This document shows, piece after piece, positions 1-8,800 of a stretch of 64,000 nucleotides of DNA. The stretch spans positions 2,232,001 to 2,296,000 of the forward strand of contig NZ_JANHOH010000001.1 in assembly GCF_024498135.1 (NCBI RefSeq), in the 5' to 3' direction. This DNA is from Mucilaginibacter aquariorum (GTDB taxonomy: Bacteria > Bacteroidota > Bacteroidia > Sphingobacteriales > Sphingobacteriaceae). The notes under the pieces are model-generated. The model was not told the DNA's origin and did not search any database. It saw nothing but the letters and a program-made list of their open reading frames with translations. Numbering within the stretch: position 1 is the stretch's first letter; each line of letters opens with the position of its first letter. The position numbers and the translations under genes were made by a program.

Positions 1-537
1 TAACAGGGTAAACCCAACAAGCAGCACCCCATGATACTTACTGTAAAGCAGGCAGGCTACAATAACCCCAATTATAAAAGCTGTTAACCAGCTATCTTCA
101 TCAATATACTTTTGATAGAAATAATAGAACAGCACCGCAAAGAAAAACAAAGGGGCATCCGGCGTGCTGGTAAAGCCATAAACATGAAAAACCAGTACGC
201 CCGATACCAGCAGCATGAACCACTTGGCGCTAACCTGGTACTTTTTTAAAATTAGCCAAAGCAGGTATATAGCCAGGCTATTGCTTAATACGGTTAGCAA
301 GCGCAAACCAAGTTCGTTATGGAATAAGGTATCGCCTATTTTTATGAACAGCGCCACCATTGGCGGGTGGTAAAAATACCCCCAGTCCAGCTTTTGGGCA
401 AACATCCAGTAGTAGGCCTCATCGGCATGCAGCTCTAAGGTATATGCCTGCACAGCGTTCAATAACGTCCAGCATAGAATAAAGTACCACACCGGTTTAT
501 TTGCCTGAACAGAATTGCTTATAGTAGTTGCCGACAT
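1..537 (-). CDS. GT39/PMT_2-type membrane glycosyltransferase, 5' part only
   Basis: The reading frame starts at the ATG ending at 537 and stays open for 179 codons to the window edge, so only the N-terminal third or so is seen. After a short cytoplasmic N-terminus comes a first membrane segment, then the motif LHADEAYYWMFAQ followed by YFYHPPMVALFI. This acidic DE pair with a downstream HPP is typical of the first periplasmic loop of ArnT/PMT-like enzymes, which use polyprenyl-phosphate-linked sugars. Several hydrophobic helices follow. The acceptor and sugar cannot be told from this fragment. It diverges from the DinB gene. The family call is fairly safe; the substrate is unknown. Confidence 0.75.
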   Translation of the reverse strand, partial: MSATTISNSVQANKPVWYFILCWTLLNAVQAYTLELHADEAYYWMFAQKLDWGYFYHPPMVALFIKIGDTLFHNELGLRLLTVLSNSLAIYLLWLILKKYQVSAKWFMLLVSGVLVFHVYGFTSTPDAPLFFFAVLFYYFYQKYIDEDSWLTAFIIGVIVACLLYSKYHGVLLVGFTLL

Positions 538-650
538 TGCTATTAATGAATTGCAAAGGTAAAATAAAAGCGATAAGCTGTGGCGATGTTAAAACGGCTT
601 AATTTACATTAGCATTAACATTTATCCCGATAAAAATTCAATATTTGAAC

Positions 651-1112
651 ATGATAACCAACTCCTTAAATACCATCAGAGCAACCCGTAAGCATTTACT
701 GCAATTAATAGAGGGTTTATCTACCGAACAACTAAACCAGGTTCCGGCAGGTTTTAACAATAACATTATCTGGAATGTGGCGCATCTAATATCAGCAGAA
801 CAAGGCATTTGCTATACAAGGGCAGGCATACCTTTTATAGTGGAGGATAAACATTATACCCCATACCGCCCGGATACCAAGCCTACCCGCTTTATTGACA
901 GCGTAGAAGTTGACGAAATAAAAGAGCTGCTGCTCACCACCATTGATCAGTTAGAAACCAATTATCAAAACAAAAACTTTACAAATTACCCGCAATGGGC
1001 AACCCGCTATGGTGTGCAAATAATCAGCGTTGAAGATGCCATAAATTTTCTGCCATTTCATGATGGGATGCATATTGGATATGTTATGGCGTTGAAGAGA
1101 GCGATAGGATAA
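651..1112 (+). CDS. DinB superfamily protein
   Basis: A 153-residue protein of the DinB/YfiT four-helix-bundle superfamily. Members often bind a divalent metal through three histidines; candidates here are H in NVAHLISAEQ near residue 45 and the pair in FHDGMHIGY near residues 137-142. The last motif is the typical C-terminal DinB signature. I start at the ATG at 651; a TTG two codons upstream (645) is also possible. Some family members are thiol-dependent transferases and others are DNA-damage induced, but no specific reaction can be assigned. It stands alone between a divergent glycosyltransferase gene and a toxin-antitoxin pair. Confidence 0.75.
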   Translation: MITNSLNTIRATRKHLLQLIEGLSTEQLNQVPAGFNNNIIWNVAHLISAEQGICYTRAGIPFIVEDKHYTPYRPDTKPTRFIDSVEVDEIKELLLTTIDQLETNYQNKNFTNYPQWATRYGVQIISVEDAINFLPFHDGMHIGYVMALKRAIG

Positions 1113-1153
1113 AACATTTTTTGTAACTTTGATTAATACCTATATAAAAGAGT

Positions 1154-1396
1154 ATGAATCTTCAATTTATTCATGATAATAAAGGAAACACAACCGGAGT
1201 GTTTATTCCTATTGAAGAATGGCAATCTTTGAAGGAAAGGTACGCTGATTTGCAAAAAGAAGAAGTTGTTAATACATCTGAATTATCAGCATGGCAAACT
1301 CAAATAATTGATGAAAGGCTTAATGATTATTATCAAAACCCGACAGCTTTAAGCAGTTTTGATGACACGTTAAATGATATCGAGAAAAGTTTGTGA
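1154..1396 (+). CDS. Antitoxin of a RelE/ParE-type pair
   Basis: An 80-residue acidic protein that begins with a short beta-rich segment (NLQFIHDNKGNTTGVFIPIEEW) like those of Phd/RelB-type antitoxins, where the N-terminus dimerises and binds DNA. The C-terminal half is helical and charged, suited to wrapping a toxin. Its stop codon overlaps the GTG start of the next gene (GTGA arrangement), so the two are translationally coupled, as is usual for toxin-antitoxin operons. Function is inferred mainly from size and from the clear toxin partner. Autoregulation of its own promoter is likely but no operator was resolved. Confidence 0.6.
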   Translation: MNLQFIHDNKGNTTGVFIPIEEWQSLKERYADLQKEEVVNTSELSAWQTQIIDERLNDYYQNPTALSSFDDTLNDIEKSL

Positions 1397-1692
1397 ACTA
1401 TAACTTCGTAAATAGACCTGCTGTTAAAAGTGATATTTTAAACGCAGTTGATTATTATAAAGCCATTTCACCAAAACTTGCCCGGCAATTTTTACTTCGT
1501 ATTCGTGAAGCTAAACTATACATAGATCTTACGCCCATAGGTTTTCAGATTAAATATAGAGAAGTACGAACTTTAATGTTAAAGCAGTTTCCTTTTCACA
1601 TTCATTACCTTGTTGATGAGGTTAATAAACAAATAATTATTTTGGCAATAATCCACGCTTACAAAAACCCAAAAGATTACTCGAATAGATAA
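1393..1692 (+). CDS. RelE/ParE family toxin
   Basis: A 99-residue protein with the RelE/ParE fold pattern: an N-terminal AVKSDILNAVDYYKAISPKLARQF helical pair, a central strand region (YREVRTLMLKQFPFHIHYLVDE) and a last strand IIILAIIHAYKNP. The end motif (hydrophobic strand, then HAYRNP-like) is characteristic of ParE/RelE toxins of Bacteroidota. Such toxins either cut mRNA at the ribosome (RelE) or poison gyrase (ParE); which applies cannot be read from sequence. The GTG start overlaps the antitoxin stop, and no ATG lies nearby. A terminator follows directly. Confidence 0.75.
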   Translation: MNYNFVNRPAVKSDILNAVDYYKAISPKLARQFLLRIREAKLYIDLTPIGFQIKYREVRTLMLKQFPFHIHYLVDEVNKQIIILAIIHAYKNPKDYSNR

Positions 1693-1694
1693 CA

Positions 1695-1725
1695 AAAAAG
1701 CCCGGCGTAACCGGGCTTTCGTATT
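1695..1725. terminator. Bidirectional intrinsic terminator
   Basis: A hairpin with AAAGCCCGG paired to CCGGGCTTT around a GTAA loop, with A-rich and T-rich flanks. It lies between the convergent toxin and odhB genes and can serve both. Confidence 0.75.
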
Positions 1726-1738
1726 TTCAGATTAGTAT

Positions 1739-3334
1739 CTAAACTCCTAACAACAACCTTGTTGGGTCTTCCAGTAATTGTTTTACACGCACCAGGAAGC
1801 TTACCGATTCGCGGCCATCTATGATGCGGTGATCATATGACAGCGCCAGGTACATCATTGGGCGAATAACCACTTGTCCGTTTACGGCAACCGGGCGCTC
1901 AATAATATTATGCATACCCAATATAGCCGATTGCGGCGAATTTAATATCGGAGTAGACATCATAGAACCAAAAACACCACCGTTGGTGATAGTGAACGTT
2001 CCGCCAGTCATTTCTTCCAGCGTTAATTTATTTTCGCGGGCCTTACCTGCAAGCACTACAATGGCTTTTTCAATTTCGGCAAGGCTCATGCTTTCGGCGT
2101 TGCGGATAACCGGGACAACCAAACCTTTTGGCGCAGATACCGCGATAGAGATATCAGCAAAATTGCTGTAAACTATTTCTTCGCCTTCTATACGGGCACC
2201 AACAGCAGGCCATTCTTTTAAAGCCTCGGTAACCGCTTTAGTAAAGAACGACATAAAGCCTAAGCCAACGCCGTGTTTTTCTTTGAATTTATCTTTGTAC
2301 TTGCTGCGTACTTCCATTATCGGCGCCATATCTACCTCGTTAAAAGTAGTTAACATAGCGGTTTCGCTTTTAACCGCTACCAAACGTTTGGCAACCGTTT
2401 TGCGTAACGACGACATTTTTTCGCGACGATCGCTTCTTGAACCTGGAGCGGGTTGCGGAGTTTGAGGTGCGGCAGCAGCGGCAGGTTTAGCCGCGGGTTG
2501 TGCGGGTGCGGCAGCAGGCTGGTTTTGCGCGTTAAGGGCATCACCTTTAGTGATACGGCCATCAACACCTGTACCGCTTACAGCTGAAGTATCAATGCCT
2601 TTTTCGGCTAATATTTTTGCAGCAGCAGGCGATGGTGTGCCCGATGCATAGGTTGTTCCTTTTGATGGAGCAGATTGTGGCGATTCGTTAACCGCATCTG
2701 CAACCGCAGGGGTTACCGGTATAGGAGCAGATACAGGAGCACCTGCACCGCCTTCAATGATGCAAACCACTGCGCCAATGGCCAGGGTATCGCCTTCTTT
2801 AGCTATAGTTTTTAATGTGCCGGCTTTTTCAGCAGTTAACTCAAACGTTGCTTTGTCAGATTCCAGTTCGGCAATAGCTTCGTCCATTTCAACAGCTTCG
2901 CCGTCTTTTTTGATCCACCGGGATAGTGTTACTTCGGTTATTGACTCGCCTACCGGTGGTACTTTTATTTCTAATGATGATGAGCCCTGGGCAGGTGCAG
3001 GAGCAGGGGCGTTTGCAGGCGCAGCAGGACTAACAGCCGTAGCCGCTTCTTCTTTAGCTGCAACCGGCGCAGCAGGTGCTTTCTCGGCTGCAGGTGCGCC
3101 ACCATCTTCTATACTGGCCACAACAGCGCCAATGGCTAATACATCGCCTTCGGCTGCAACTGTTTTTAAAGTCCCGGCCTTTTCGGCAGTAAGCTCAAAA
3201 GTTGCCTTGTCTGATTCCAGCTCGGCTATCACTTCGTCCATTTCTACATGGTCACCATCCTTTTTTTTCCAGGCTGATAATGTTACTTCGGTAATGGATT
3301 CGCCTACCGGCGGAACTTTTATTTCTAAACTCAT
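1739..3334 (-). CDS. odhB: Dihydrolipoyllysine succinyltransferase (E2 of 2-oxoglutarate dehydrogenase), two lipoyl domains
   Basis: This E2 core enzyme transfers succinyl groups from lipoamide to CoA in the TCA cycle. The 531 residues hold two lipoyl domains: residues 1-77 with the lipoylated lysine K43 in [10 protein letters not shown], and about 119-196 with K161 in the identical motif. Two Ala/Pro-rich linkers follow, then a peripheral subunit-binding domain ([14 protein letters not shown] to VDGRITKGD) and the catalytic domain with the HxxxDG motif in [12 protein letters not shown]. coli SucB has one lipoyl domain and about 405 residues, so this copy is enlarged by an in-frame duplication. 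It lies downstream of sucA with about 110 bp between, probably one operon. Confidence 0.95.
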   Translation of the reverse strand: MSLEIKVPPVGESITEVTLSAWKKKDGDHVEMDEVIAELESDKATFELTAEKAGTLKTVAAEGDVLAIGAVVASIEDGGAPAAEKAPAAPVAAKEEAATAVSPAAPANAPAPAPAQGSSSLEIKVPPVGESITEVTLSRWIKKDGEAVEMDEAIAELESDKATFELTAEKAGTLKTIAKEGDTLAIGAVVCIIEGGAGAPVSAPIPVTPAVADAVNESPQSAPSKGTTYASGTPSPAAAKILAEKGIDTSAVSGTGVDGRITKGDALNAQNQPAAAPAQPAAKPAAAAAPQTPQPAPGSRSDRREKMSSLRKTVAKRLVAVKSETAMLTTFNEVDMAPIMEVRSKYKDKFKEKHGVGLGFMSFFTKAVTEALKEWPAVGARIEGEEIVYSNFADISIAVSAPKGLVVPVIRNAESMSLAEIEKAIVVLAGKARENKLTLEEMTGGTFTITNGGVFGSMMSTPILNSPQSAILGMHNIIERPVAVNGQVVIRPMMYLALSYDHRIIDGRESVSFLVRVKQLLEDPTRLLLGV

Positions 3335-3443
3335 ATTGTAAGTAGTTGTAAGTTTTTGTTTATGGAACGAGGATATTAGTGCGGGGTGCGGGCCCGATGA
3401 ACAATTTATACGCTCCTCGCTCCCATCACCTTCAACTCAAATA

Positions 3444-6248
3444 TCAATCAGCCCCGGCGTTAGCCATTTTTTCGGTTGTTTTTTTAATGGTTGCTTTAAC
3501 CAGTTTGCCCGCAGGCGCTTCAAATGCTTTCGATACAATATGCAATTGCTGTGCAGCATGCTGTTTAGCAAAACCGGTAGCGGTACTGCTACCTTCCAAG
3601 CGCGATATAACATTCAGGTTTAAATATTTATCGTTGTGGAACTTGCGGCAAATATATGGCCATGCGCCCATGTTCTCAGGCTCTTCCTGTACCCAGAAAA
3701 ATTCGGTAGCCTTTTCGTATTTAGCTTTAATTTTTAAGATCTGCTGTACAGGTGTTGGGTATAATTGCTCAACACGCACTATAGCTATATCCTTACGTTT
3801 ATCTGCCTGTTGTTTCTCAAACAGATCATAATAAATTTTACCGGTGCAAAGTAATACACGTTTTACTTTCTTAACATCGGCATAATTATCGTCTATCAAT
3901 TCGTAGAACTTACCATCGGTAAAATCTGCCAGCGGCGATACGCAATTAGGGCTGCGCAATAAACTCTTAGGTGTAAATATAATAAGCGGTTTACGGAAAC
4001 TGCGGTGCATTTGCCTCCTTAAAATATGGAAGAAGTTTGCAGGGGTTGTACAGTTTGCCACCTGGATATTATCATCAGCGCAAAGCTCTAAAAAGCGCTC
4101 TACACGCGCCGATGAATGCTCGGGGCCCTGGCCTTCGTAACCATGCGGCAATAGCATCACCAAACCGTTACCACGCTGCCATTTTGTTTCGGCACTGGCA
4201 ATGTACTGGTCAACTATGATCTGCGCACCGTTAAAGAAATCGCCAAATTGCGCTTCCCAAATGGTTAATGCATTAGGGTTTGCCAAAGCATAACCATATT
4301 CAAAACCTAACACGCCATACTCAGATAGCAGTGAATTGAATATGCTGAGTTTCGCTTTTGTATCAATAGTTTCAAGCGGGGTGTATTCATCCTCAGAATC
4401 GGCCAGGGTAAGTACCGCGTGGCGATGCGAGAATGTACCGCGTTTAACATCTTCGCCGCTTAACCTTACCGGGAAACCTTCTTTTAATAAAGTACCGTAG
4501 GCAAGCAATTCGCCCATTGCCCAATCGAATATGCCGGTTTTATTAACCATAGCATTACGGTCCTGGAACAATTTTTCAATTTTCTTAAAGAATTGCTTAT
4601 CAGTTGGCAACACAGTTAGTTTGTCACCTATTTCGGTAATAACCTCTTTGCTAACCGATGTATCAATCGGGCTAATTAATTCGCTGTGGTTTGCTAAATG
4701 CAGGCCGCTCCAGGCACCTTCAAACATCGGGATGGTATCGGTAAACCTGTCGGAAGCTTTGGCTTCATCCAGCATTTGCTGTAACTCCGCACGGAAATCT
4801 TTTTCAAGCGTTTTTACATACTTGTCGTCGATTGTTCCTTCGGTTATCAGTTTTTTACTGTAGATCTGCAGCGGATTAGGGTGCGCTTCGATAGCTTTAT
4901 ATAATACAGGCTGGGTAAACTTAGGCTCATCCGCCTCATTATGTCCGTATCTGCGGTAGCAAAGGATATCGATAAATACATCCTCGTTAAATACCTGGCG
5001 ATATTCCATTGCCAGGTTAACTACATAAACCAATGCCTCAACATCATCCCCATTTACGTGGAACACCGGCGAAAGCACCGTTTTAGCCACATCGGTACAA
5101 TAAGTACTTGACCGGGCATCTTTATAGTTGGTGGTGAAACCTATCTGGTTGTTTATAACCAGGTGGATCGTTCCGCCGGTGCGGTAACCGTCCAGTTTTT
5201 CCATCTGTAAAACCTCGTAAACAATTCCTTGTCCGGCTACAGATGCGTCACCATGTATTAATATAGGGGCAATTTTTGAATGATCGCCGTTATGTTTAAA
5301 ATCAATTTTTGAACGCGTAATACCTTCCACAACCGGGTCAACCGCCTCTAAGTGCGATGGGTTAGGACAAAGGCTTAAGTGAACTTTTTTACCCTGTGCG
5401 GTTTCTACATCGGTAGAAAATCCAAGGTGATATTTTACGTCACCACCAAATGGAGATTCTGAGTCAAAGTTTTTACCCTCAAACTCAGAGAATACCTCTT
5501 TATAGGTTTTCTCCATGATGTTAGTGAGCACATTTAAACGGCCACGGTGTGCCATACCGATGATAAATTCTTCGATACCCAGGTCTGATCCTTTCCTGAT
5601 AACGGAGTTAAGGGCAGGGATCAAAGCTTCGGCACCTTCTAACGAGAAACGTTTCTGGCCCAGGAATTTTGTTCCCAGGAAATTTTCAAAAACAACCGCT
5701 TCGTTCAATTTAGCCAGCATCTCTTTCTTTTCATCCACGGTGAATGATGGCGTATTGCGTTTGCTCTCCATCCTGTCCTCAAACCATTTTAGTTTTATAG
5801 GATTGCGGATGTAGGTATATTCGGCACCAATGGCCTGGCAATAAGTTTGTTCTAATAACTGGCGAATGTCGCGCAGTTTGGCGGGGCCTATCCCAACTTC
5901 AACACCTGCATTAAATACGGTGTCCATATCAGCTTCGCTTAAACCAAAGGTTTCCAGCTCTTTACCCGGGAAATATTTGCGGCGCTCGCGTACAGGATTT
6001 GTTTTGGTGAATAAATGGCCGCGAGAGCGGTATCCATTTATCATGTTCATCACGTTGATCTCTTTTAGGAAATGATCAGGTGTTGCGGCGGTGGCCGCAG
6101 GGGCATCTTGATTATCTTTTCCAAAGTCAAAGCCTTCAAAAAACTTTTGCCAGCCAAAATCTACAGATTCGGGGTCTTGTTTGTAAGCTTCGTATAATGT
6201 ATTAATGTAGGCTGCGTTTCCGCTGTTTATGTAATTGAGGCGATCCAT
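3444..6248 (-). CDS. sucA: 2-oxoglutarate dehydrogenase E1 component
   Basis: Thiamine-diphosphate-dependent decarboxylase that passes the succinyl group to the lipoyl domains of the E2 encoded just downstream. Visible landmarks are the N-terminal YINTLYEAYKQDPESVDFGWQKFF segment that docks the complex, GMAHRGRLNVL, HGDASVAGQG, NNQIGFTTNYKDARSS and GHNEADEPKFTQP, all standard for SucA. I place the start at 6248 (MDRLNYIN), giving 934 residues. A start at 6284 would add 12 residues that look like non-coding leader. The length is normal and no key motif is missing. The order sucA-odhB is the usual operon order. Confidence 0.95.
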   Translation of the reverse strand: MDRLNYINSGNAAYINTLYEAYKQDPESVDFGWQKFFEGFDFGKDNQDAPAATAATPDHFLKEINVMNMINGYRSRGHLFTKTNPVRERRKYFPGKELETFGLSEADMDTVFNAGVEVGIGPAKLRDIRQLLEQTYCQAIGAEYTYIRNPIKLKWFEDRMESKRNTPSFTVDEKKEMLAKLNEAVVFENFLGTKFLGQKRFSLEGAEALIPALNSVIRKGSDLGIEEFIIGMAHRGRLNVLTNIMEKTYKEVFSEFEGKNFDSESPFGGDVKYHLGFSTDVETAQGKKVHLSLCPNPSHLEAVDPVVEGITRSKIDFKHNGDHSKIAPILIHGDASVAGQGIVYEVLQMEKLDGYRTGGTIHLVINNQIGFTTNYKDARSSTYCTDVAKTVLSPVFHVNGDDVEALVYVVNLAMEYRQVFNEDVFIDILCYRRYGHNEADEPKFTQPVLYKAIEAHPNPLQIYSKKLITEGTIDDKYVKTLEKDFRAELQQMLDEAKASDRFTDTIPMFEGAWSGLHLANHSELISPIDTSVSKEVITEIGDKLTVLPTDKQFFKKIEKLFQDRNAMVNKTGIFDWAMGELLAYGTLLKEGFPVRLSGEDVKRGTFSHRHAVLTLADSEDEYTPLETIDTKAKLSIFNSLLSEYGVLGFEYGYALANPNALTIWEAQFGDFFNGAQIIVDQYIASAETKWQRGNGLVMLLPHGYEGQGPEHSSARVERFLELCADDNIQVANCTTPANFFHILRRQMHRSFRKPLIIFTPKSLLRSPNCVSPLADFTDGKFYELIDDNYADVKKVKRVLLCTGKIYYDLFEKQQADKRKDIAIVRVEQLYPTPVQQILKIKAKYEKATEFFWVQEEPENMGAWPYICRKFHNDKYLNLNVISRLEGSSTATGFAKQHAAQQLHIVSKAFEAPAGKLVKATIKKTTEKMANAGAD

Positions 6249-6357
6249 AGAAACCATTGTTGTAAACGGTACAAAATTAAGCATTATAGAATAAAATGCT
6301 GAAATTATATGCTATTACTTTTCTATCAATTTTAAGTTGGAAGCAATAAAAGCATAA

Positions 6358-6465
6358 TTAAGATTTGTGTAAAAATTTGTGCAGGAAACTGCGAAGATAC
6401 CCCAAGCCTTCAAACAACACGGCAAGGAGGCCGATAATGATGGTGAATTGCTCAAATGGGTTCAT
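6358..6465 (-). CDS. Possible 35-residue single-pass membrane peptide
   Basis: A short reading frame with an ATG start encodes MNPFEQFTIIIGLLAVL followed by an aromatic and basic tail ending in KFLHKS. It has one hydrophobic stretch of about 16 residues with a positively charged C-terminus, which fits a small inner-membrane peptide. It lies between the cryptochrome-DASH gene and sucA on the same strand. No Shine-Dalgarno sequence is evident, but Bacteroidota often lack one. The coding call rests only on the hydrophobic pattern and could be chance. Confidence 0.35.
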   Translation of the reverse strand: MNPFEQFTIIIGLLAVLFEGLGYLRSFLHKFLHKS

Positions 6466-6523
6466 AATATATATACGCTAATAAACTGTTTTTGTTGCGT
6501 TTAAAGCTACAATAACCTGCACC

Positions 6524-7828
6524 TTATTCACACACGGTATGTGCAGCAGGCAACCAGGTGGTTATAAAATCGCTTTGGGTATCTAACTGGTCGGTAGGCT
6601 TTGCAGCGTTAAAAAAACGGTTACTTTTAGTATCGTTACCTACCCCGGCCACAAACGCCCAGTTACCCCAATTGCTTGCGGGCGAATAATCTATTAGCTT
6701 TTCTTCAAAATACAGGGCGCCTTTTGTCCAGTCAACCTGCAAATCTTTAGTTAAATAGGTAGCTACAGCCTGCCTGCTATAGTTGGTGATGTAACCGGTA
6801 GCATTTAACTGGTGCATGGCAGCATCAACAAACGGAACACCAGTTTGGCCGGTTTTCCATTGCTCAAAAAGTTCATCCTGGTTGGCAGCAACATCGGGAA
6901 CATCGCCAAACCCTTCGGACCGGAAGAACTTTTGGCCATGTTTTTTAAACATAAAGCGGAAATAATCGCGCCACAAAAGCTCCAGCATTATAGGATCGGT
7001 ATTGGGCAAATGGTTTTCGCGGTGATAGTTAACCACCTCCCAATAAACCTGCCTTGGCGATATGCACCCAACAGCCAGCCATGGGCTTAAACGTGATGAA
7101 TTGCAAGTAGCGCCGCGTATATTTTTACCCTGGTTTGCTTGCAGGCAACTTTCCAGATAATTGTGCAATTGTTTGAGGGCTGCTGTTTCGCCACCAATAA
7201 ATTTTTCACTGGCACGGGCGTCATCAACAGGCTCGGGAACACCCAGATCTGTAAGCGTAGGCAATTCGCCGGCATCGATAATTTCGGGTGTAATAATATA
7301 CTCCGGACTAACAACACTTGGCCTAACAGTGCTATCACGTTCTACCTTCTTTTTAAAGGTAACAAAGCTATCAGGGATATCTTTTATAGGGAAAGGCAGG
7401 TCCTCTTTATGGTACATGGTATGCCCGATGAAGTGTTTCAGGTTCAGCTTCATTTTCCATAAAGCGGCTTCAACCTTTTCAGAAACATCGGTTTCATCAG
7501 GTGCAACCTCGCGGTGATGGTAAACTTCACTTATCTGGTATTCTTCGGCTAATTGAGTAAGCACTTCCGCAGGGTCGCCGATACGGATCAGTAGGTCGGC
7601 GCCAAACTTTTTAAGGTTCTCCCGCAAATCAGCAACAGCTTCAAGCAGGAAACGGGCACGGAAGCTCCCGGTTTTTAAAGCGCCTAAAGCGCTGGTTTTA
7701 AAGTAAAAAGGATCGAAAATATATACGGGTAATACTTTATCTGCCCTGCGCACGGCTTCAGATAATATTTCATTATCGTGTATGCGCAAATCATTTCTAA
7801 ACCAAACCAATATAACCTTTTCACTCAT
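6524..7828 (-). CDS. Cryptochrome DASH-type photolyase family flavoprotein
   Basis: A 434-residue member of the cryptochrome/photolyase family. The N-terminal Rossmann domain begins VILVWFRNDLRIHDNE. The stretch TMYHKEDLPFPIKDIPDSF followed by TFKKKVE is characteristic of the DASH subfamily, as is NWGNWAFVAGVGNDTKSNRFFN near the C-terminus, part of the FAD pocket. Cry-DASH proteins bind FAD and usually a folate antenna and repair cyclobutane dimers in single-stranded DNA; some are light sensors. A class I photolyase lies about 5 kb away, so the two are probably not redundant. A 20-bp inverted repeat sits just upstream of the start. Confidence 0.88.
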   Translation of the reverse strand: MSEKVILVWFRNDLRIHDNEILSEAVRRADKVLPVYIFDPFYFKTSALGALKTGSFRARFLLEAVADLRENLKKFGADLLIRIGDPAEVLTQLAEEYQISEVYHHREVAPDETDVSEKVEAALWKMKLNLKHFIGHTMYHKEDLPFPIKDIPDSFVTFKKKVERDSTVRPSVVSPEYIITPEIIDAGELPTLTDLGVPEPVDDARASEKFIGGETAALKQLHNYLESCLQANQGKNIRGATCNSSRLSPWLAVGCISPRQVYWEVVNYHRENHLPNTDPIMLELLWRDYFRFMFKKHGQKFFRSEGFGDVPDVAANQDELFEQWKTGQTGVPFVDAAMHQLNATGYITNYSRQAVATYLTKDLQVDWTKGALYFEEKLIDYSPASNWGNWAFVAGVGNDTKSNRFFNAAKPTDQLDTQSDFITTWLPAAHTVCE

Positions 7829-7838
7829 ATGAACAACT

Positions 7839-7858
7839 AATCTAAACTTATTTAGATT
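7839..7858. promoter_or_regulatory. Inverted repeat upstream of cry-DASH (operator candidate)
   Basis: AATCTAAA and TTTAGATT form a perfect 8-bp inverted repeat around a CTTA spacer, ending 11 bp before the cry-DASH start codon. The position suits a repressor site or a leader hairpin. The divergent TetR-like gene at 8050 is a possible source of the binding protein, but this is only inference. Confidence 0.35.
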
Positions 7859-8049
7859 AATTACAAAAATGGGAATTATTTAGTTGCCCTGCGTAATTTG
7901 CTACAACATTTTGACATCGTTCCAACATTTATACAGCGTTATGTGAAATTCTATCACAAACTAAACCTAACCTTTACCCGTTTAATTAACATAAGCATGA
8001 TATTAACACCAGCTGTTTATCGTAACTTTAAATATTAAAAATCAACACT

Positions 8050-8700
8050 ATGGCAACTATCGAAAGCATCCAGAAAGCGTATATAGATCATGTATTAACA
8101 GAAGGCCAGCAGCCAAAATCGGTGTATGTATTTGCTAAAAAAAATAAAATGCCCGAGGATGAGTTTTACCGCTACTTCGGATCTTTTGATGCGGTTGAAC
8201 AAAGTGTATGGGCAGATCTGACCAATAAAACCCTTATCGAAATACGCGCACAGGAAATTTGGACACAATATTCCTCGCGCGAGAAGGCCTTATCGTTCTT
8301 CTACAGCTTTTTTGAGTTATTGAAAAGCAGTCGCAGTTTTGCCGTGTACAGCATTAAAAAACATCGTGGCCTGGGTACGCCTAAAGTACTGGAGCCAACA
8401 AAAGAGATATTTGAGAATTTTGCCGAAGGCATTTTAACAGAAGGTATCGAAACATCTGAACTAAGCGATCGCAAATTTTTTAGCAAACGTTATAAAGACG
8501 CTCTTTGGATACAGTTTGGTTTTGTGCTAAATTTTTGGATAAATGATGATTCGGCAGGATTTGAAAAAACTGACGAGGCCATTGAGAAAGGCGTAAATGT
8601 AACGTTCGATCTTTTCCAGCGTTCGCCGATAGATAACTTGTTTGAGTATGGCAAGTTTTTGGCAAAGAATGGCGGGTTGAAGGAAAAAATGCGGTTTTAA
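8050..8700 (+). CDS. TetR-like regulator with Bacteroidota-type C-terminal domain
   Basis: A 216-residue mostly helical protein. The N-terminal 50 residues (SIQKAYIDHVLTEGQQPKSV then FAKKNKMPEDEFYRYFGSFDAVEQSVW) follow the TetR helix-turn-helix pattern: a sensing helix, a turn, then F-YRYF and a helix leading into the ligand domain. The rest resembles the TetR C-terminal domains annotated in Sphingobacteriaceae, including a WIQFGFVLNFWINDDSAGFEKTD segment. The ligand and targets are unknown. It diverges from cry-DASH across about 220 bp, and a TAACTTTA box (8023-8030) near the start resembles a -7 element. Confidence 0.65.
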   Translation: MATIESIQKAYIDHVLTEGQQPKSVYVFAKKNKMPEDEFYRYFGSFDAVEQSVWADLTNKTLIEIRAQEIWTQYSSREKALSFFYSFFELLKSSRSFAVYSIKKHRGLGTPKVLEPTKEIFENFAEGILTEGIETSELSDRKFFSKRYKDALWIQFGFVLNFWINDDSAGFEKTDEAIEKGVNVTFDLFQRSPIDNLFEYGKFLAKNGGLKEKMRF

Positions 8701-8702
8701 TA

Positions 8703-8800
8703 GCCCCACCCAAACCCTCCCCGGAAGGGAGGGCTTTAGAAATATAAATGAGTGATAAAAAAATAAAAGTCTCCCCTACCGGGGGAGATTTAGAGGGGGT
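8703..8800. repeat. REP-like GC-rich palindrome pair
   Basis: Two GC-rich hairpins stand out from AT-rich surroundings: CCCTCCC/GGGAGGG at 8715-8733 and TCTCCCC/GGGGAGA at 8770-8788, the second followed by TTTAGAGGGGG. Words of this kind recur between genes in many Bacteroidota genomes (recalled, not checked). The right part runs into the HAD phosphatase reading frame and encodes about ten of its N-terminal residues. Confidence 0.55.

Noticed and set aside
2757..3341. Long frame on the plus strand opposite odhB
   Set aside because: It is the Ala/Ser-rich antisense shadow of the lipoyl-domain region; all domain motifs lie on the minus strand.
3379..3831. 150-codon frame opposite the sucA 3' end
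   Set aside because: It mirrors SucA coding sequence, has no recognisable features and overlaps a well-supported gene.
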